Source: Gemmatimonadota bacterium
GTDB taxonomy: Bacteria; Gemmatimonadota; Gemmatimonadetes; Gemmatimonadales; Gemmatimonadaceae
Length of the DNA stretch: 64,000 nucleotides
Reading direction: 5' to 3'
Assembly: GCA_016712265.1 (NCBI GenBank)
Contig: JADJRJ010000027.1
Location: forward strand, 1 to 64,000
Each line of letters begins with the position of its first letter. Positions within the stretch are counted from its first letter, which is position 1. Below are positions 9,656 through 16,992 of the stretch, one piece after another. The position numbers were made by a program, and so were the translations under genes. The notes beneath the pieces are model-generated. The model made no database searches. It had not been told where the DNA came from and saw only the letters and a program-made list of their open reading frames with translations.

Positions 9656-10366
9656 CTACGCCGCCCGTGCCTGCCCCGCCGGCACGCCCTGCCCGTCACC
9701 CCCGTCCTCCCCCACCGACTCCCGCACCCGCACCGCCACGCGTCGGCGCAGCGTCTTCCACTCCGCCAGCAACGCGGGGTCGCGCTCCAGCACCAGGTTC
9801 AGCACACCGTCCAACAGCCCGACGATGAACCGCCCGCGACGCGCCTCCACCCGGAGCGCCTCGACCGTTCCCGACGACTCCGCCAGGCGGCGAATGCGTG
9901 CCTCATGCAGGGTCGTGAGCGCGTCGAGGAGCGCGGTCAGTTGCTCCGCGTAGTCAGCCCGAAGCCCGGCCTTGGTAAAGGCGGCCGCCTGTTCGCGTGC
10001 GGCCGCGGCGACGGCCCGAGCCGCGGCCACCTGGGCGACGTGATCCTGCTTTCGCCGCACCCGCAGGATGGCCGCCAACGTGTCGTCGGTCCCGGCGATG
10101 GATCGCGTCAGCCGACGGACCGGGGTGAGAAACTCCACCTCGAGCCGGCGCCGCATCTCCTGGTACGACGCAGTCTGCGACTGCCGGCCGCCGCGCGTGC
10201 TCTCCCGCAGCTCCGCGAGCGTGGTCATGCGGGTGCTGACCGCGGCGAGCGCGTCCCGGTTGGCCTTCACGTCGGCCGACGACGATTCGACCGGGTGTCG
10301 ATCCAGGAAATCCACCAACGGTCGGAAGCCATCAAAGGCGCGCTTGTTGTTCGCATTCATGGTCAT
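9656..10366 (-). CDS. Alanine-rich helical protein, unknown function
   Basis: This 236-residue protein is almost entirely helical and coiled-coil-like, rich in Ala, Arg and Glu. It has a short conserved-looking N-terminus (NKRAFDGFRPLVDFLDRHPV) and no signal peptide or membrane segment. The frame is uninterrupted. The upstream gap contains the first copy of the 10.4-12.6 kb repeat family, so the gene appears to be part of that gene/repeat series. I do not recognise a function; it is a cytoplasmic hypothetical protein. About 220 bp of featureless sequence separates it from the HAF-repeat gene. Confidence 0.65.
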   Translation of the reverse strand: MTMNANNKRAFDGFRPLVDFLDRHPVESSSADVKANRDALAAVSTRMTTLAELRESTRGGRQSQTASYQEMRRRLEVEFLTPVRRLTRSIAGTDDTLAAILRVRRKQDHVAQVAAARAVAAAAREQAAAFTKAGLRADYAEQLTALLDALTTLHEARIRRLAESSGTVEALRVEARRGRFIVGLLDGVLNLVLERDPALLAEWKTLRRRVAVRVRESVGEDGGDGQGVPAGQARAA

Positions 10367-10394
10367 TGTCGTGTCCTCGTATGGTCGTGTGTGT

Positions 10395-10775
10395 GCCCAG
10401 GCCCGATGTTGGGCCTGGGGTCGGGCACCTCACACCTGCCGGTCGCCGCGAACGACCGTCCAACCCGACACGGCGCGTCCGCCGCATCGTTTACCGCCCT
10501 CGGGCCGAGCACGCTCGCGAGACGCGCACGGCCGAAGGCGACTGCCAGGGGAACGCGAATCTCCGTTCCTTACCCTCTAGCAGGATTTCTCAGCTCCATC
10601 GCAAGCCCCCCCGCGCACATGTCCACTCGTGGAGACACCGCGCGGTCACTGCGCCGAGCGACTAGCGAGGGAGAGCGGCCGGAGCGTTCGCGCGACTTGA
10701 GCCCGCTGACCTAGATGCTGGGACGTGTCGCCAAAACGCGTCTTCCGAGTTTTCGGGAACGCGGCGCAGGTGGGT
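10395..10775 (+). repeat. Hairpin-rich intergenic repeat, copy 1
   Basis: It begins with a 9-bp perfect stem (CCCAGGCCC gatgtt GGGCCTGGG) and continues with CCGGTCGCCGCGAAC, GGCGACTGCCAGG, a GGAACG/CGTTCC stem, TAGCAGGATTTCTCAGCTCC and GAGACACCGCGCGGTCAC. It ends with a segment running from CGACTAGCG to GCCAAAACGCGTC and on to about 10775. All these blocks recur in copies 2-4 in the same order. There is no coding sense in any frame. Confidence 0.7.
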
Positions 10776-10809
10776 TCAACCGCGCGGGGCGATTCGTGGA
10801 GCGCAGGTC

Positions 10810-11165
10810 AGATGCGCGGCTACCGGGGGATGACCAGGCGGACCGCCCTGGCCCGATGGTGGACCTGGGGTCCGGCACTTCGCGCCTGCCGGTCGCCGCG
10901 AACAACCGAAGGCGACTGCCAGGAACGCGAATTCTCCGTTCCCTTGCCCTTAGCAGGATTTCTCAGCTCCACCGCAAGCCCCCACGCGGAGCAGATGTCA
11001 GATTTCGTCGAGAGTGAGCCCCCCTACTTGTTCTGACGCGCGCTCAGTTCCATCGCAAGTCTCCCGCGCACATGTCCCCTCCCGGAGACACGGCGCGGTC
11101 ACTTCGCCGTGTGACTACCGGGGAGAACGACGGGCGCGTGAGCACGACTCAAGCCCCCCGTGGCC
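10810..11165 (+). repeat. Hairpin-rich intergenic repeat, copy 2
   Basis: Same block order as copy 1, with an extra block between CAGCTCCACCGCAAG and GTTCCATCGCAAG that contains GCAGATGTCAGATTTCGTCG. It includes the stems GGACC/GGTCC and GGAACG/CGTTCC. It directly precedes the DUF433/DUF5615 pair. Confidence 0.7.
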
Positions 11166-11295
11166 AGGTACCTCAGCGCGGGGCGGGGGGCGTCCTGCCG
11201 CGGCGTCCAATCGGGGGCCTGCGCCTGTTGCCTGGGGCGTTCGCGGCGATATCGTTCCTCATCCCTGCAGGAGCGACCGGTGCCGCAGACATCCG

Positions 11296-11503
11296 CGGTA
11301 GTTCACAGTGATCCTGAAATTCTCGGGGAACGCCGGTGTTCGTGGGCACCCGGGTCCCGGTCGATGTCCTGTTCGAGTACCTCGGAGGCGGAGACGCTCT
11401 GGATGTGTTTCTCGACCAGTTTCCCTCGGTGACCCATGAGCAGGCGGTTGCTGCCATAGAACTCGGACGAGCTGCCGTGGTGGCCGGTGCGCGTTCTGCT
11501 TGA
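11296..11503 (+). pseudogene. DUF433-family antitoxin-like gene, frameshifted
   Basis: The protein sense is DPEILGG, then after a missing G in a run of four (near 11320) TPVFVGTRVPVDVLFEYL, DVFLDQFPSVTHEQAVAAI and a stop at 11501-11503. This is the compact DUF433 fold, often an antitoxin encoded with a DUF5615 PIN-like toxin. The downstream partner begins 16 bp before this stop. No convincing start codon is visible, so the 5' end may be damaged. Whether it is a true pseudogene or a sequencing artefact cannot be decided here. Confidence 0.65.
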
Positions 11504-11806
11504 CGAGCAGGTGCCGCGGGGTTGGCCGCCTTGCTGACGGGCCACGAGGTGCGCACTCTCACCCAGATGGGGTGGAAGGGGCTGTCGAATGGGAAGCTGC
11601 TCGCCACTGCAGCGGAACGGTTCGACGTCTTGGTGACCATGGACAAGCGCATGCCGGTCGATCGGGATGTGTCGGCACACGCGATTGGGGTGGTGCTGGT
11701 GCGGGCGATGAGCAATCGGGTGGAGGCCCTGACCCCACTGGTTCCACACATTCTGGAGGCGGTGTCACGCGTGCGCGCCGGCGAGGTCGTCCAAGTCGGT
11801 GCCTAG
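11487..11806 (+). pseudogene. DUF5615 PIN-like toxin gene, frameshifted
   Basis: It starts with GTG giving VRVLLDEQVPRG, then shifts frame at 11518-11522 and continues LAALLTGHEVRTLTQMGW, LLATAAERFDVLVTMDKRMP to the stop. The acidic residues in LLDEQVP and VTMDKRMP are those expected of the PIN-like nuclease centre of DUF5615 proteins. It overlaps the DUF433 gene, as in known two-gene modules. It is flanked on both sides by copies of the local repeat. Confidence 0.7.
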
Positions 11807-11844
11807 CAGTTGCGCGCGGGGGCGGCTCAGCTCTTTCTTGGGCG

Positions 11845-12125
11845 CGGGCCGATACGCGGCTACCGGGCTGACCAAGCGAACCGCCCAGGCACGATGGTGG
11901 ACCTGGGTCCGGCACTTCTCGCCTGCCGGTCGCCGCGAACGACCCATTGCGACTGCCAGGGAACGCGAAACTCCGTTCCCTACCCTCTAGCAGGATTTCT
12001 CAGCTCCACCGCAAGCCCCCACGCGGAGCAGATGTCAGATTTTGTCGAGAGTGAGCCCCCTACTTGTTCTGACGCGGACTCAGTTCCATCGCAAGCCCCC
12101 CGCGCGCATGGGTGACCGGACCGGG
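11845..12125 (+). repeat. Hairpin-rich intergenic repeat, copy 3
   Basis: Highly similar to copy 2, from GCGGCTACCGG through CACGATGGTGGACCTGGGTC, a GGGAACG/CGTTCCC stem, TAGCAGGATTTCTCAGCTCC and GCAGATGTCAGATTTTGTCG to the CGCAAGCCCCC end. It follows the DUF5615 stop and precedes a small open reading frame. Confidence 0.7.
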
Positions 12126-12161
12126 GCTTGTCCGACTCGACGGCGCGGTAATACTACAAGT

Positions 12162-12365
12162 ATGAAGACGGTGTCAACGAAGCGCATCACGGTCGTAGAC
12201 GTCAGAACGGTCAAGTCGCTGACTGGCCGTGAGGCCGCCCGCACTGGCCTGGATCGCATCAAGCACCTGCTCCTGCATTTCGACGAGCCGCCGAAATTCG
12301 CTCCCTGGGCAGCGACGCGGATCAAGAACTCGCGGACTCTCGGGCGTGACTGTAACTGGTCTTGA
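12162..12365 (+). CDS. Candidate small protein (67 aa) between repeats
   Basis: The frame starts MKTVSTKRITVVDVRTVKSL and ends KNSRTLGRDCNWS. It is basic, has no signal peptide and resembles no family I can name. Support comes from its position, immediately after repeat copy 3 and before copy 4, the same arrangement as the DUF433/DUF5615 pair. A ribosome site is not evident. It may be a decayed antitoxin-like gene or not a gene at all. Confidence 0.3.
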   Translation: MKTVSTKRITVVDVRTVKSLTGREAARTGLDRIKHLLLHFDEPPKFAPWAATRIKNSRTLGRDCNWS

Positions 12366-12469
12366 CGAACATGCAGAACCCCGGCGTTGCACGGGAAACC
12401 TGTCCAAGTACACGGCGCGCTTCGAGGCGCGGCAGAACCATGCTGCGGCCCGCGACGGTCACTCCGCCG

Positions 12470-12600
12470 ACCGACTAGCGGGGAGAACGATCGAGCGTGC
12501 GCGCGACTCGAGCCCCTGACCTACATGCTGGGACGAGTTGCCAAAACGCGTCCTGCGACTTTCAGGAACGCGGCGCCAACGCCTTAAACGGCACGAAATG
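12470..12600 (+). repeat. Partial intergenic repeat, copy 4 (right end only)
   Basis: It contains only the terminal block, CCGACCGACTAGCGGGGAG through TGCTGGGACGAGTTGCCAAA and GCGTC to GGAACGCGGCG. This aligns with the end of copy 1 (10661-10775). Confidence 0.6.
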
Positions 12601-13110
12601 TTGCACGCACGCCTCAGCACACGACCGAGACGTGTGCCCACGTTCGCGATTCGCGTGCGCACACGAGCATTTCCGCCCGAAACCGAGATCACACGCGTGT
12701 GCACAGCGCCAACTCCGGTGTCGCAGCTCACCGCGCGCGCCGCACACCTGGCGTTTCCGCCCGCACCACGACCACGTCGTGTGCGACGATCACCGCGGCC
12801 GGCCAGCACACGAGCAATTCCGGGGTCGCCCGTCGCAATCCCCGGCAACACATCGGCGGCACGCCCCGACACACGCGTCGCGCGCCTACTGATGTTGGCA
12901 AGTCGCCCCAACACAGCACCAACCCCAGCCGATAACGGAGCGGCCCGCACCGACACCTTCGCCGCGCCGGCCGCATCGGGACCAATTCCGCTCTCAGCGG
13001 CAGCACATCGTCAGGACACAGCGCCACTCCAGGTGAGCATGGTCGCGGCTCGCGTGGAGACCTGAGCATTTCCGCCCGACACAGCGCCATTTCCGGCCGC
13101 ACCTCTCCTG
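12600..13110 (+). repeat. Degenerate low-complexity tandem repeat tract
   Basis: A CA/CG-rich tract with imperfect repeats of ACACGNGCATTTCCGCCCG-like units (for example near 12668, 12750 and 13064). It is open in several frames on both strands, which reflects composition rather than coding. In the minus direction a decayed repeat protein sense (GNARVRTRIANVGTRL) can be read. No gene is supported in this 500 bp. Confidence 0.4.
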
Positions 13111-13152
13111 GCGCGGCGATCCAATGAGGCGACGCCACTACACACACCCTGC
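13111..13152. repeat. 42-bp direct repeat, left copy (attC-like) next to the DUF4375-like gene
   Basis: CGCGGCGATCCAATGAGGCG...CACTACACACACCCTGCGA is repeated at 13852-13895 with few differences, on the other side of the minus-strand gene 13229-13798. The right copy is joined to a GTTAGGC core, so the pair may be remnants of two attC sites bounding one cassette. Confidence 0.5.
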
Positions 13153-13228
13153 GATACTGGGGACACTGCCTCCCCGAAGCACGACGGGGCACCGTCGCCG
13201 GTGGTGGCCATGCGTCCGCCGGCGCCGG

Positions 13229-13798
13229 TCAGTCGCTTGAATGCGTGCGCTCGTAGAGGGCGGGAATGCTCTCCTTCAGGCCCCAGAACCGGCGGTCGAG
13301 CCTGGCCAACTGCTTGCGCAGCGCGGCGTAGCCTTCGAGCGCTGCCTGGTGTTCGCGCCACGCCCCAGCCGCCGCTTCGACAATGCGGACGCTCGCCCTT
13401 GCACCGATGCCCCGAAGAAGCTCGGCGCACTCGTCCATGAACTCGACGCCCTGGTTCTCGATCGTCTGGTAGAGACCGCCATTCGAGATACCGCCTTCGA
13501 GCTGGTTGAGTAGCGTGGCAGCGCGGTCGCGTCCCGACTGCGCGCGGGAGATGAATCGTTCGTCATCCGGCGACGACGAGCCGGTGACGACCGCGGGTTG
13601 GCCATAACTCACGCCAACCGTGCAAAAGACGCTGAGTCGATGGTCATTGCCGGGTTCGCGCCAGTCGATCAGGCCGTTGCCCGAGGACTCGAAGCTGTGG
13701 CCAGCCGCATTCAGCTCCTCGATGGCCTCGACAATGGCCCGTTCAGCGGCGACACGTACTCGCTCCCCGACACGTCGTTCGATCTGGAACTTGTCCAT
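13229..13798 (-). CDS. DUF4375/DMP19-like small protein in a cassette
   Basis: This 189-residue soluble protein has a central segment LNQLEGGISNGGLYQTIENQ followed by LLRGIGARASVRIVEAA. That resembles the DUF4375 (DMP19) pattern in which a stretch like 'xGGxxNGGxxQ' precedes an IGA helix. The start lies 19 bp from a GTTAGGC core (13817-13823), as expected of an integron cassette gene. DMP19 of Neisseria is a DNA-mimic regulator, but no role can be assigned here. The frame is intact. Family assignment is tentative. Confidence 0.6.
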   Translation of the reverse strand: MDKFQIERRVGERVRVAAERAIVEAIEELNAAGHSFESSGNGLIDWREPGNDHRLSVFCTVGVSYGQPAVVTGSSSPDDERFISRAQSGRDRAATLLNQLEGGISNGGLYQTIENQGVEFMDECAELLRGIGARASVRIVEAAAGAWREHQAALEGYAALRKQLARLDRRFWGLKESIPALYERTHSSD

Positions 13799-13816
13799 GC
13801 GCAGGCTCTCTCACAT

Positions 13817-13895
13817 GCCTAACGTTGCGGGTACACCACGGTGCCGGCGCTCGCGGCGATCCAAGGTGGCGTCGTCACTACACACACCCTGCGAA
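13817..13895 (-). other. attC-like remnant at the right end of the left cassette region
   Basis: A GTTAGGC core on the minus strand (13817-13823) is followed to the right by the 42-bp repeat that also lies at 13111. The second core is missing and the chromosomal linalool dehydratase-like gene ends six bases further on. This is probably the truncated edge of the left cassette region. Confidence 0.45.
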
Positions 13896-13900
13896 TGGTC

Positions 13901-15547
13901 CTATCCGGATCCGGTGATCTCCAACTCGACGCGCGTGGCCCTGGACGTGAGCGGAAGGGTGAGCCTGACAAGAGCGTCGCTGCGCTCCTGACGGCTTGTC
14001 ATGATCACCTTCCGGTCGTGCCGCGCCACCCACGACCGATTCGTCGGCACATTCGCCACCTGCAGCGTCGCCTGCGCCGGTCGGCCGCCACGACTACGCA
14101 CCGCCAGTTGAAGGACCTGACGCGCTGCGTCAAACCTGGCGCCAAGCACGTCTACGTCGCCAGAAACGCCCTCCAGCGCGGGTTGCCCAAAATGGTCCGG
14201 TCCGAACGGGCGGTTGTAGAGGCTCCACATGCCCTCACCGACGTTGAGCCGTGCGTAGGCCAGCATCGCATTGCCAGTCACCGGGTCCATGAAGGTCATG
14301 TTGCCGGCGTCATCGTACGGCTGGTCGTGGCGCGGATAGTAAAGTGCGCCGCGATCCCACGTCGGGGTCATGTACCGGTCGGCGTAGCCCAGGAGGCCGC
14401 GGAGCGTCTCGGCGTCACCCATCTCCGAGATCCACATGGCAAGGTAGCCGAGGTCCGGGGTTCGCCAGGGGAATGTCCGGTCCCGGGCGGGCGCCGCGCG
14501 GCCGGATTGCCGGGCCGCGCGCGTGGCCATCACGTCGCGCGGTGATCGCAAAGTCATCAGCCCGTCGGGGCGCCGCTCGATCCACTCGGCAACTTGTCCA
14601 GGGTAGCGGGCCCGTACCTCGTCGCGATTCCATGCATTCATCGCCGAGCCGGCCCAGGCATCGAAGCCGCCGCTGAACGCGTCCACCTTGTGGTCCTGGC
14701 GCACCATCCACGTCGAGATGACGTGGCCGTGCGCGTCCAGCATCCCCTTCTTCTCCCATGCTGCCCGGTATCCGGCCGTGGCCTCGGCGGCCAGGTTCGT
14801 CCCCTTCCGGACGTCGAAGAAGCGGAAGCCCAGGATCGGGAACTGATTGCAGACGATGAAGACGTTGTTCGGCTCACAGGGAATCCCGTGCCAGCCACTC
14901 GCCACCATCTGATCGTAGATGACCTGGTTGAGCGAGGCGTGGTTGTACTCATACGTCTCCGGCCCAAACCCGTAAAAGATCGGGTCATAGCGGAAGGTGA
15001 GCGATCCCTTGGCGTCGTACTTGTCGTCGTTGAACAGGGTCGCGTACATGCCGACCATCGCGTGGAGATGGCCGCTATACATGATGTTCTCGCTCTTCAC
15101 CGGATCGGTCCATCCGTCACGGAGGACCTTGAGCCCCGGATCGAGTCGCGGACCCGAGCGGCTCGTCTCGCGCCAATAGCTCCACACCTCGCGCCGGAGC
15201 ATCTTGTGAATCAGCTGGTCGAACGTCTTCCGGAAGAGGCCCGGGGCGGCGGGGAGGTGATGGTAGTGCGTCAGGCCGACCGCATACGCCATCTGGGCCA
15301 ACTGATAGCGATAGGCGGTGAGGTCCTCCTGGCCGGGATCGTTCGATCCCATCATGGCCCACTCTCCGTCCGGAAGGGACGCGAGTCGCTCGATGTGGCG
15401 CAGATGGCCGAGCTGCTGTTCGGTGAGGAGAGGGAGCTCCGGTTCGGGCGCCATGGCCCGCGCAAGGCTCGACGTCCCGCGCACGAGAGGAAGGAAGGCG
15501 GCGGAGGCTATCGCTCCAGTGAGGAAGTCGCGACGTGAAGTAGACAT
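13901..15547 (-). CDS. Tat-exported linalool dehydratase/isomerase-like protein
   Basis: The start is placed at MSTSRRDFL, giving a twin-arginine signal (SRRDFLTGAIASAAFLPL); the frame extends 11 codons upstream. The mature protein of about 510 residues resembles linalool dehydratase/isomerase (Ldi, Pfam 18566) in its (alpha/alpha)6-barrel type motifs. The segment IMYSGHLHAMVGMY contains His160 and CEPNNVFIVC contains Cys224 and Cys233. The nine-residue Cys spacing equals that of catalytic C171/C180 in Castellaniella LinD, and the His precedes them as H129 does. Export is consistent with LinD being periplasmic. Substrate is unknown; other family members need not act on monoterpenes. It stands alone, with a divergent neighbour. 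Confidence 0.75.
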   Translation of the reverse strand: MSTSRRDFLTGAIASAAFLPLVRGTSSLARAMAPEPELPLLTEQQLGHLRHIERLASLPDGEWAMMGSNDPGQEDLTAYRYQLAQMAYAVGLTHYHHLPAAPGLFRKTFDQLIHKMLRREVWSYWRETSRSGPRLDPGLKVLRDGWTDPVKSENIMYSGHLHAMVGMYATLFNDDKYDAKGSLTFRYDPIFYGFGPETYEYNHASLNQVIYDQMVASGWHGIPCEPNNVFIVCNQFPILGFRFFDVRKGTNLAAEATAGYRAAWEKKGMLDAHGHVISTWMVRQDHKVDAFSGGFDAWAGSAMNAWNRDEVRARYPGQVAEWIERRPDGLMTLRSPRDVMATRAARQSGRAAPARDRTFPWRTPDLGYLAMWISEMGDAETLRGLLGYADRYMTPTWDRGALYYPRHDQPYDDAGNMTFMDPVTGNAMLAYARLNVGEGMWSLYNRPFGPDHFGQPALEGVSGDVDVLGARFDAARQVLQLAVRSRGGRPAQATLQVANVPTNRSWVARHDRKVIMTSRQERSDALVRLTLPLTSRATRVELEITGSG

Positions 15548-15699
15548 CGAATCACGGGGTGTGAGGCTGATCGGGCGCACTCGAGAAGATGTCCCAGCCG
15601 ATCAACACGAACAACCATAGAGGTCGACGACCTCCTTCGCGGCGTGCCCGCCGTCCTTCTGCCGGCGTTGGGTAGAGACCTCCCCGGGTCATCTGACCC

Positions 15700-16256
15700 A
15701 TGCCATTCTTCCGCCGCGCGCCCATCACTACCCATCCCCCCTTCCGCCCGCCGTCCTGAAAGCCCCGCAGACCCGCCGCACCGTTCGCAGTGCGTTCCGG
15801 TGGAATGTCGACCCCGGGTCCGTCCTGGTCGTCATCGCCCTCACCGGCCTGGCGATCGTCACCCTCTTTGCCTGGACCAGGACGAGCCGAGCCAACGCGG
15901 AGCGCCTGCGCGCGGCCGACGGCGCCATTCGGGAGTACGCCGACTTCGCCGCGCGGCTCTTTGCGCAACACACCTTCGAACTCAGCGGCGCAGTCCAACT
16001 GCGCCTCCTGCGACCGGCGCTGGCGCGTGCGGCCATCGCCGATGCGCCTCCACTCACGGTCAGCGCGTTCGAACAGGCGGTGCGGCGCGAACTCCAGCGC
16101 ATGCCACCAGCGTACGACACCGCCATTGTTGGGTTCTTCGTTGTCGATCAGGCGGGCCAGGTGCTGGGGACCGCTGGCGATGCGCGGACCGCGGACATAG
16201 CGGCCGCTTTCGTGGTCGAACTGCCGTTCGCGCCGGCCAGCGCCGCAACCACCTGA
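15700..16256 (+). CDS. Membrane-anchored extracytoplasmic domain protein, one frameshift
   Basis: The start ATG (MPFFRRAPITTHPP) and the main frame are joined only if one C is added to the six-C run near 15736-15741. The rest then reads LKAPQTRRTVRSAFRW, a membrane helix (VLVVIALTGLAIVTLFAW) and a helical domain ending AIVGFFVVDQAGQVLGTAGD. The last part looks like the start of a sensory domain of a signal-transducing kinase, but a stop follows at 16254 and no kinase domain is seen. It is either a stand-alone periplasmic sensor or the N-terminus of a truncated histidine kinase. Confidence 0.5.
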
Positions 16257-16332
16257 CGTCAGGGTACCGCTGATCCACCTCTCACCGGCGACCGCAACCG
16301 CCGACCAGTGTCAGAACGGCAACAGCGCCGGT

Positions 16333-16779
16333 TCAGAAGGGCAGGAGCGGCCGGTTCCACGGGATGAACCCGAGCACCGAGGCCACCGCGATCCCCCACC
16401 AAATAGTAGCGGACTGAAAACGCGCGGAATCGGTCGTGGCCTTCTTGACCTTGGCCAGCCCGATGTGCGCCAGCGCGATGGAGACGAGCATCATGAACAC
16501 GTGCTCGACCATGAAGTAGCGAACGCCGGCGGTCCGCATCGCCGTCCCCATGTCGGCCATCCCCTGCCGGATCAGCGGACTGATCGCATAAAGCACCAAC
16601 CCGAGCACGAACCGGATCGAGGTCGCGTTCACGAACAGCCGACCGACGTTCAGGTCCGCCTCGGCGCAGCCCGCGCGGCTCATCCACCCCCGCCAGACGC
16701 GGAAGCCGGCCCACACGCCGGCAAGGACGACAAGCCACCGAAAGGCGTTGTGCGAGGCGAGGATGATCTGATAGAGCAT
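16333..16779 (-). CDS. Four-helix integral membrane protein, unknown function
   Basis: The start giving MLYQIILASHNAFRWLVV is preferred over one seven codons upstream, as this is the natural beginning of the first helix. Four hydrophobic segments are spread over 148 residues. Conserved-looking histidines (SHNAFRW, MVEHVFMM, LAHIGLAK) lie near helix ends, reminiscent of heme-binding cytochrome b561-type bundles, though no exact family match can be made. The gene is intact and monocistronic. Confidence 0.65.
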   Translation of the reverse strand: MLYQIILASHNAFRWLVVLAGVWAGFRVWRGWMSRAGCAEADLNVGRLFVNATSIRFVLGLVLYAISPLIRQGMADMGTAMRTAGVRYFMVEHVFMMLVSIALAHIGLAKVKKATTDSARFQSATIWWGIAVASVLGFIPWNRPLLPF

Positions 16780-16817
16780 GGCGCGGGCGTGGAGGTTCAA
16801 TGGAAGGTACGTGAACT

Positions 16818-16875
16818 AGACGGAAGACGGCAGACGGCAGACGGCAGATGGCGGGCGGCAGATGGCGGGCGGCGA
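16818..16875. repeat. Short tandem repeat of GACGGCA / GGCGGGC units
   Basis: About eight imperfect copies of a seven-base unit (AGACGGC, AGATGGC GGGCGGC) lie between two divergent genes. A shorter relative (GACGGCAGACGGCAGGCGGC) occurs at 32714-32733 after the acyl-CoA dehydrogenase gene, so this is a dispersed intergenic microsatellite of the genome. Confidence 0.7.
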
Positions 16876-16992
16876 CTCACGGCCTGCGCCCATCCCCTGG
16901 CAGAAGCCCCAGCGCCATGCCCTCCCGCTCCAGCCACCAGCCGCCAGCGCTGATCCGGCCTATCTTCTCCTGCCAGCCCCTGCCCTCCCCCC

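Noticed and set aside
12459..13065. Long open frames on both strands over the CA/CG-rich tract
   Set aside because: They overlap each other, have repeat-driven composition and no domain; treated as non-coding repeat.
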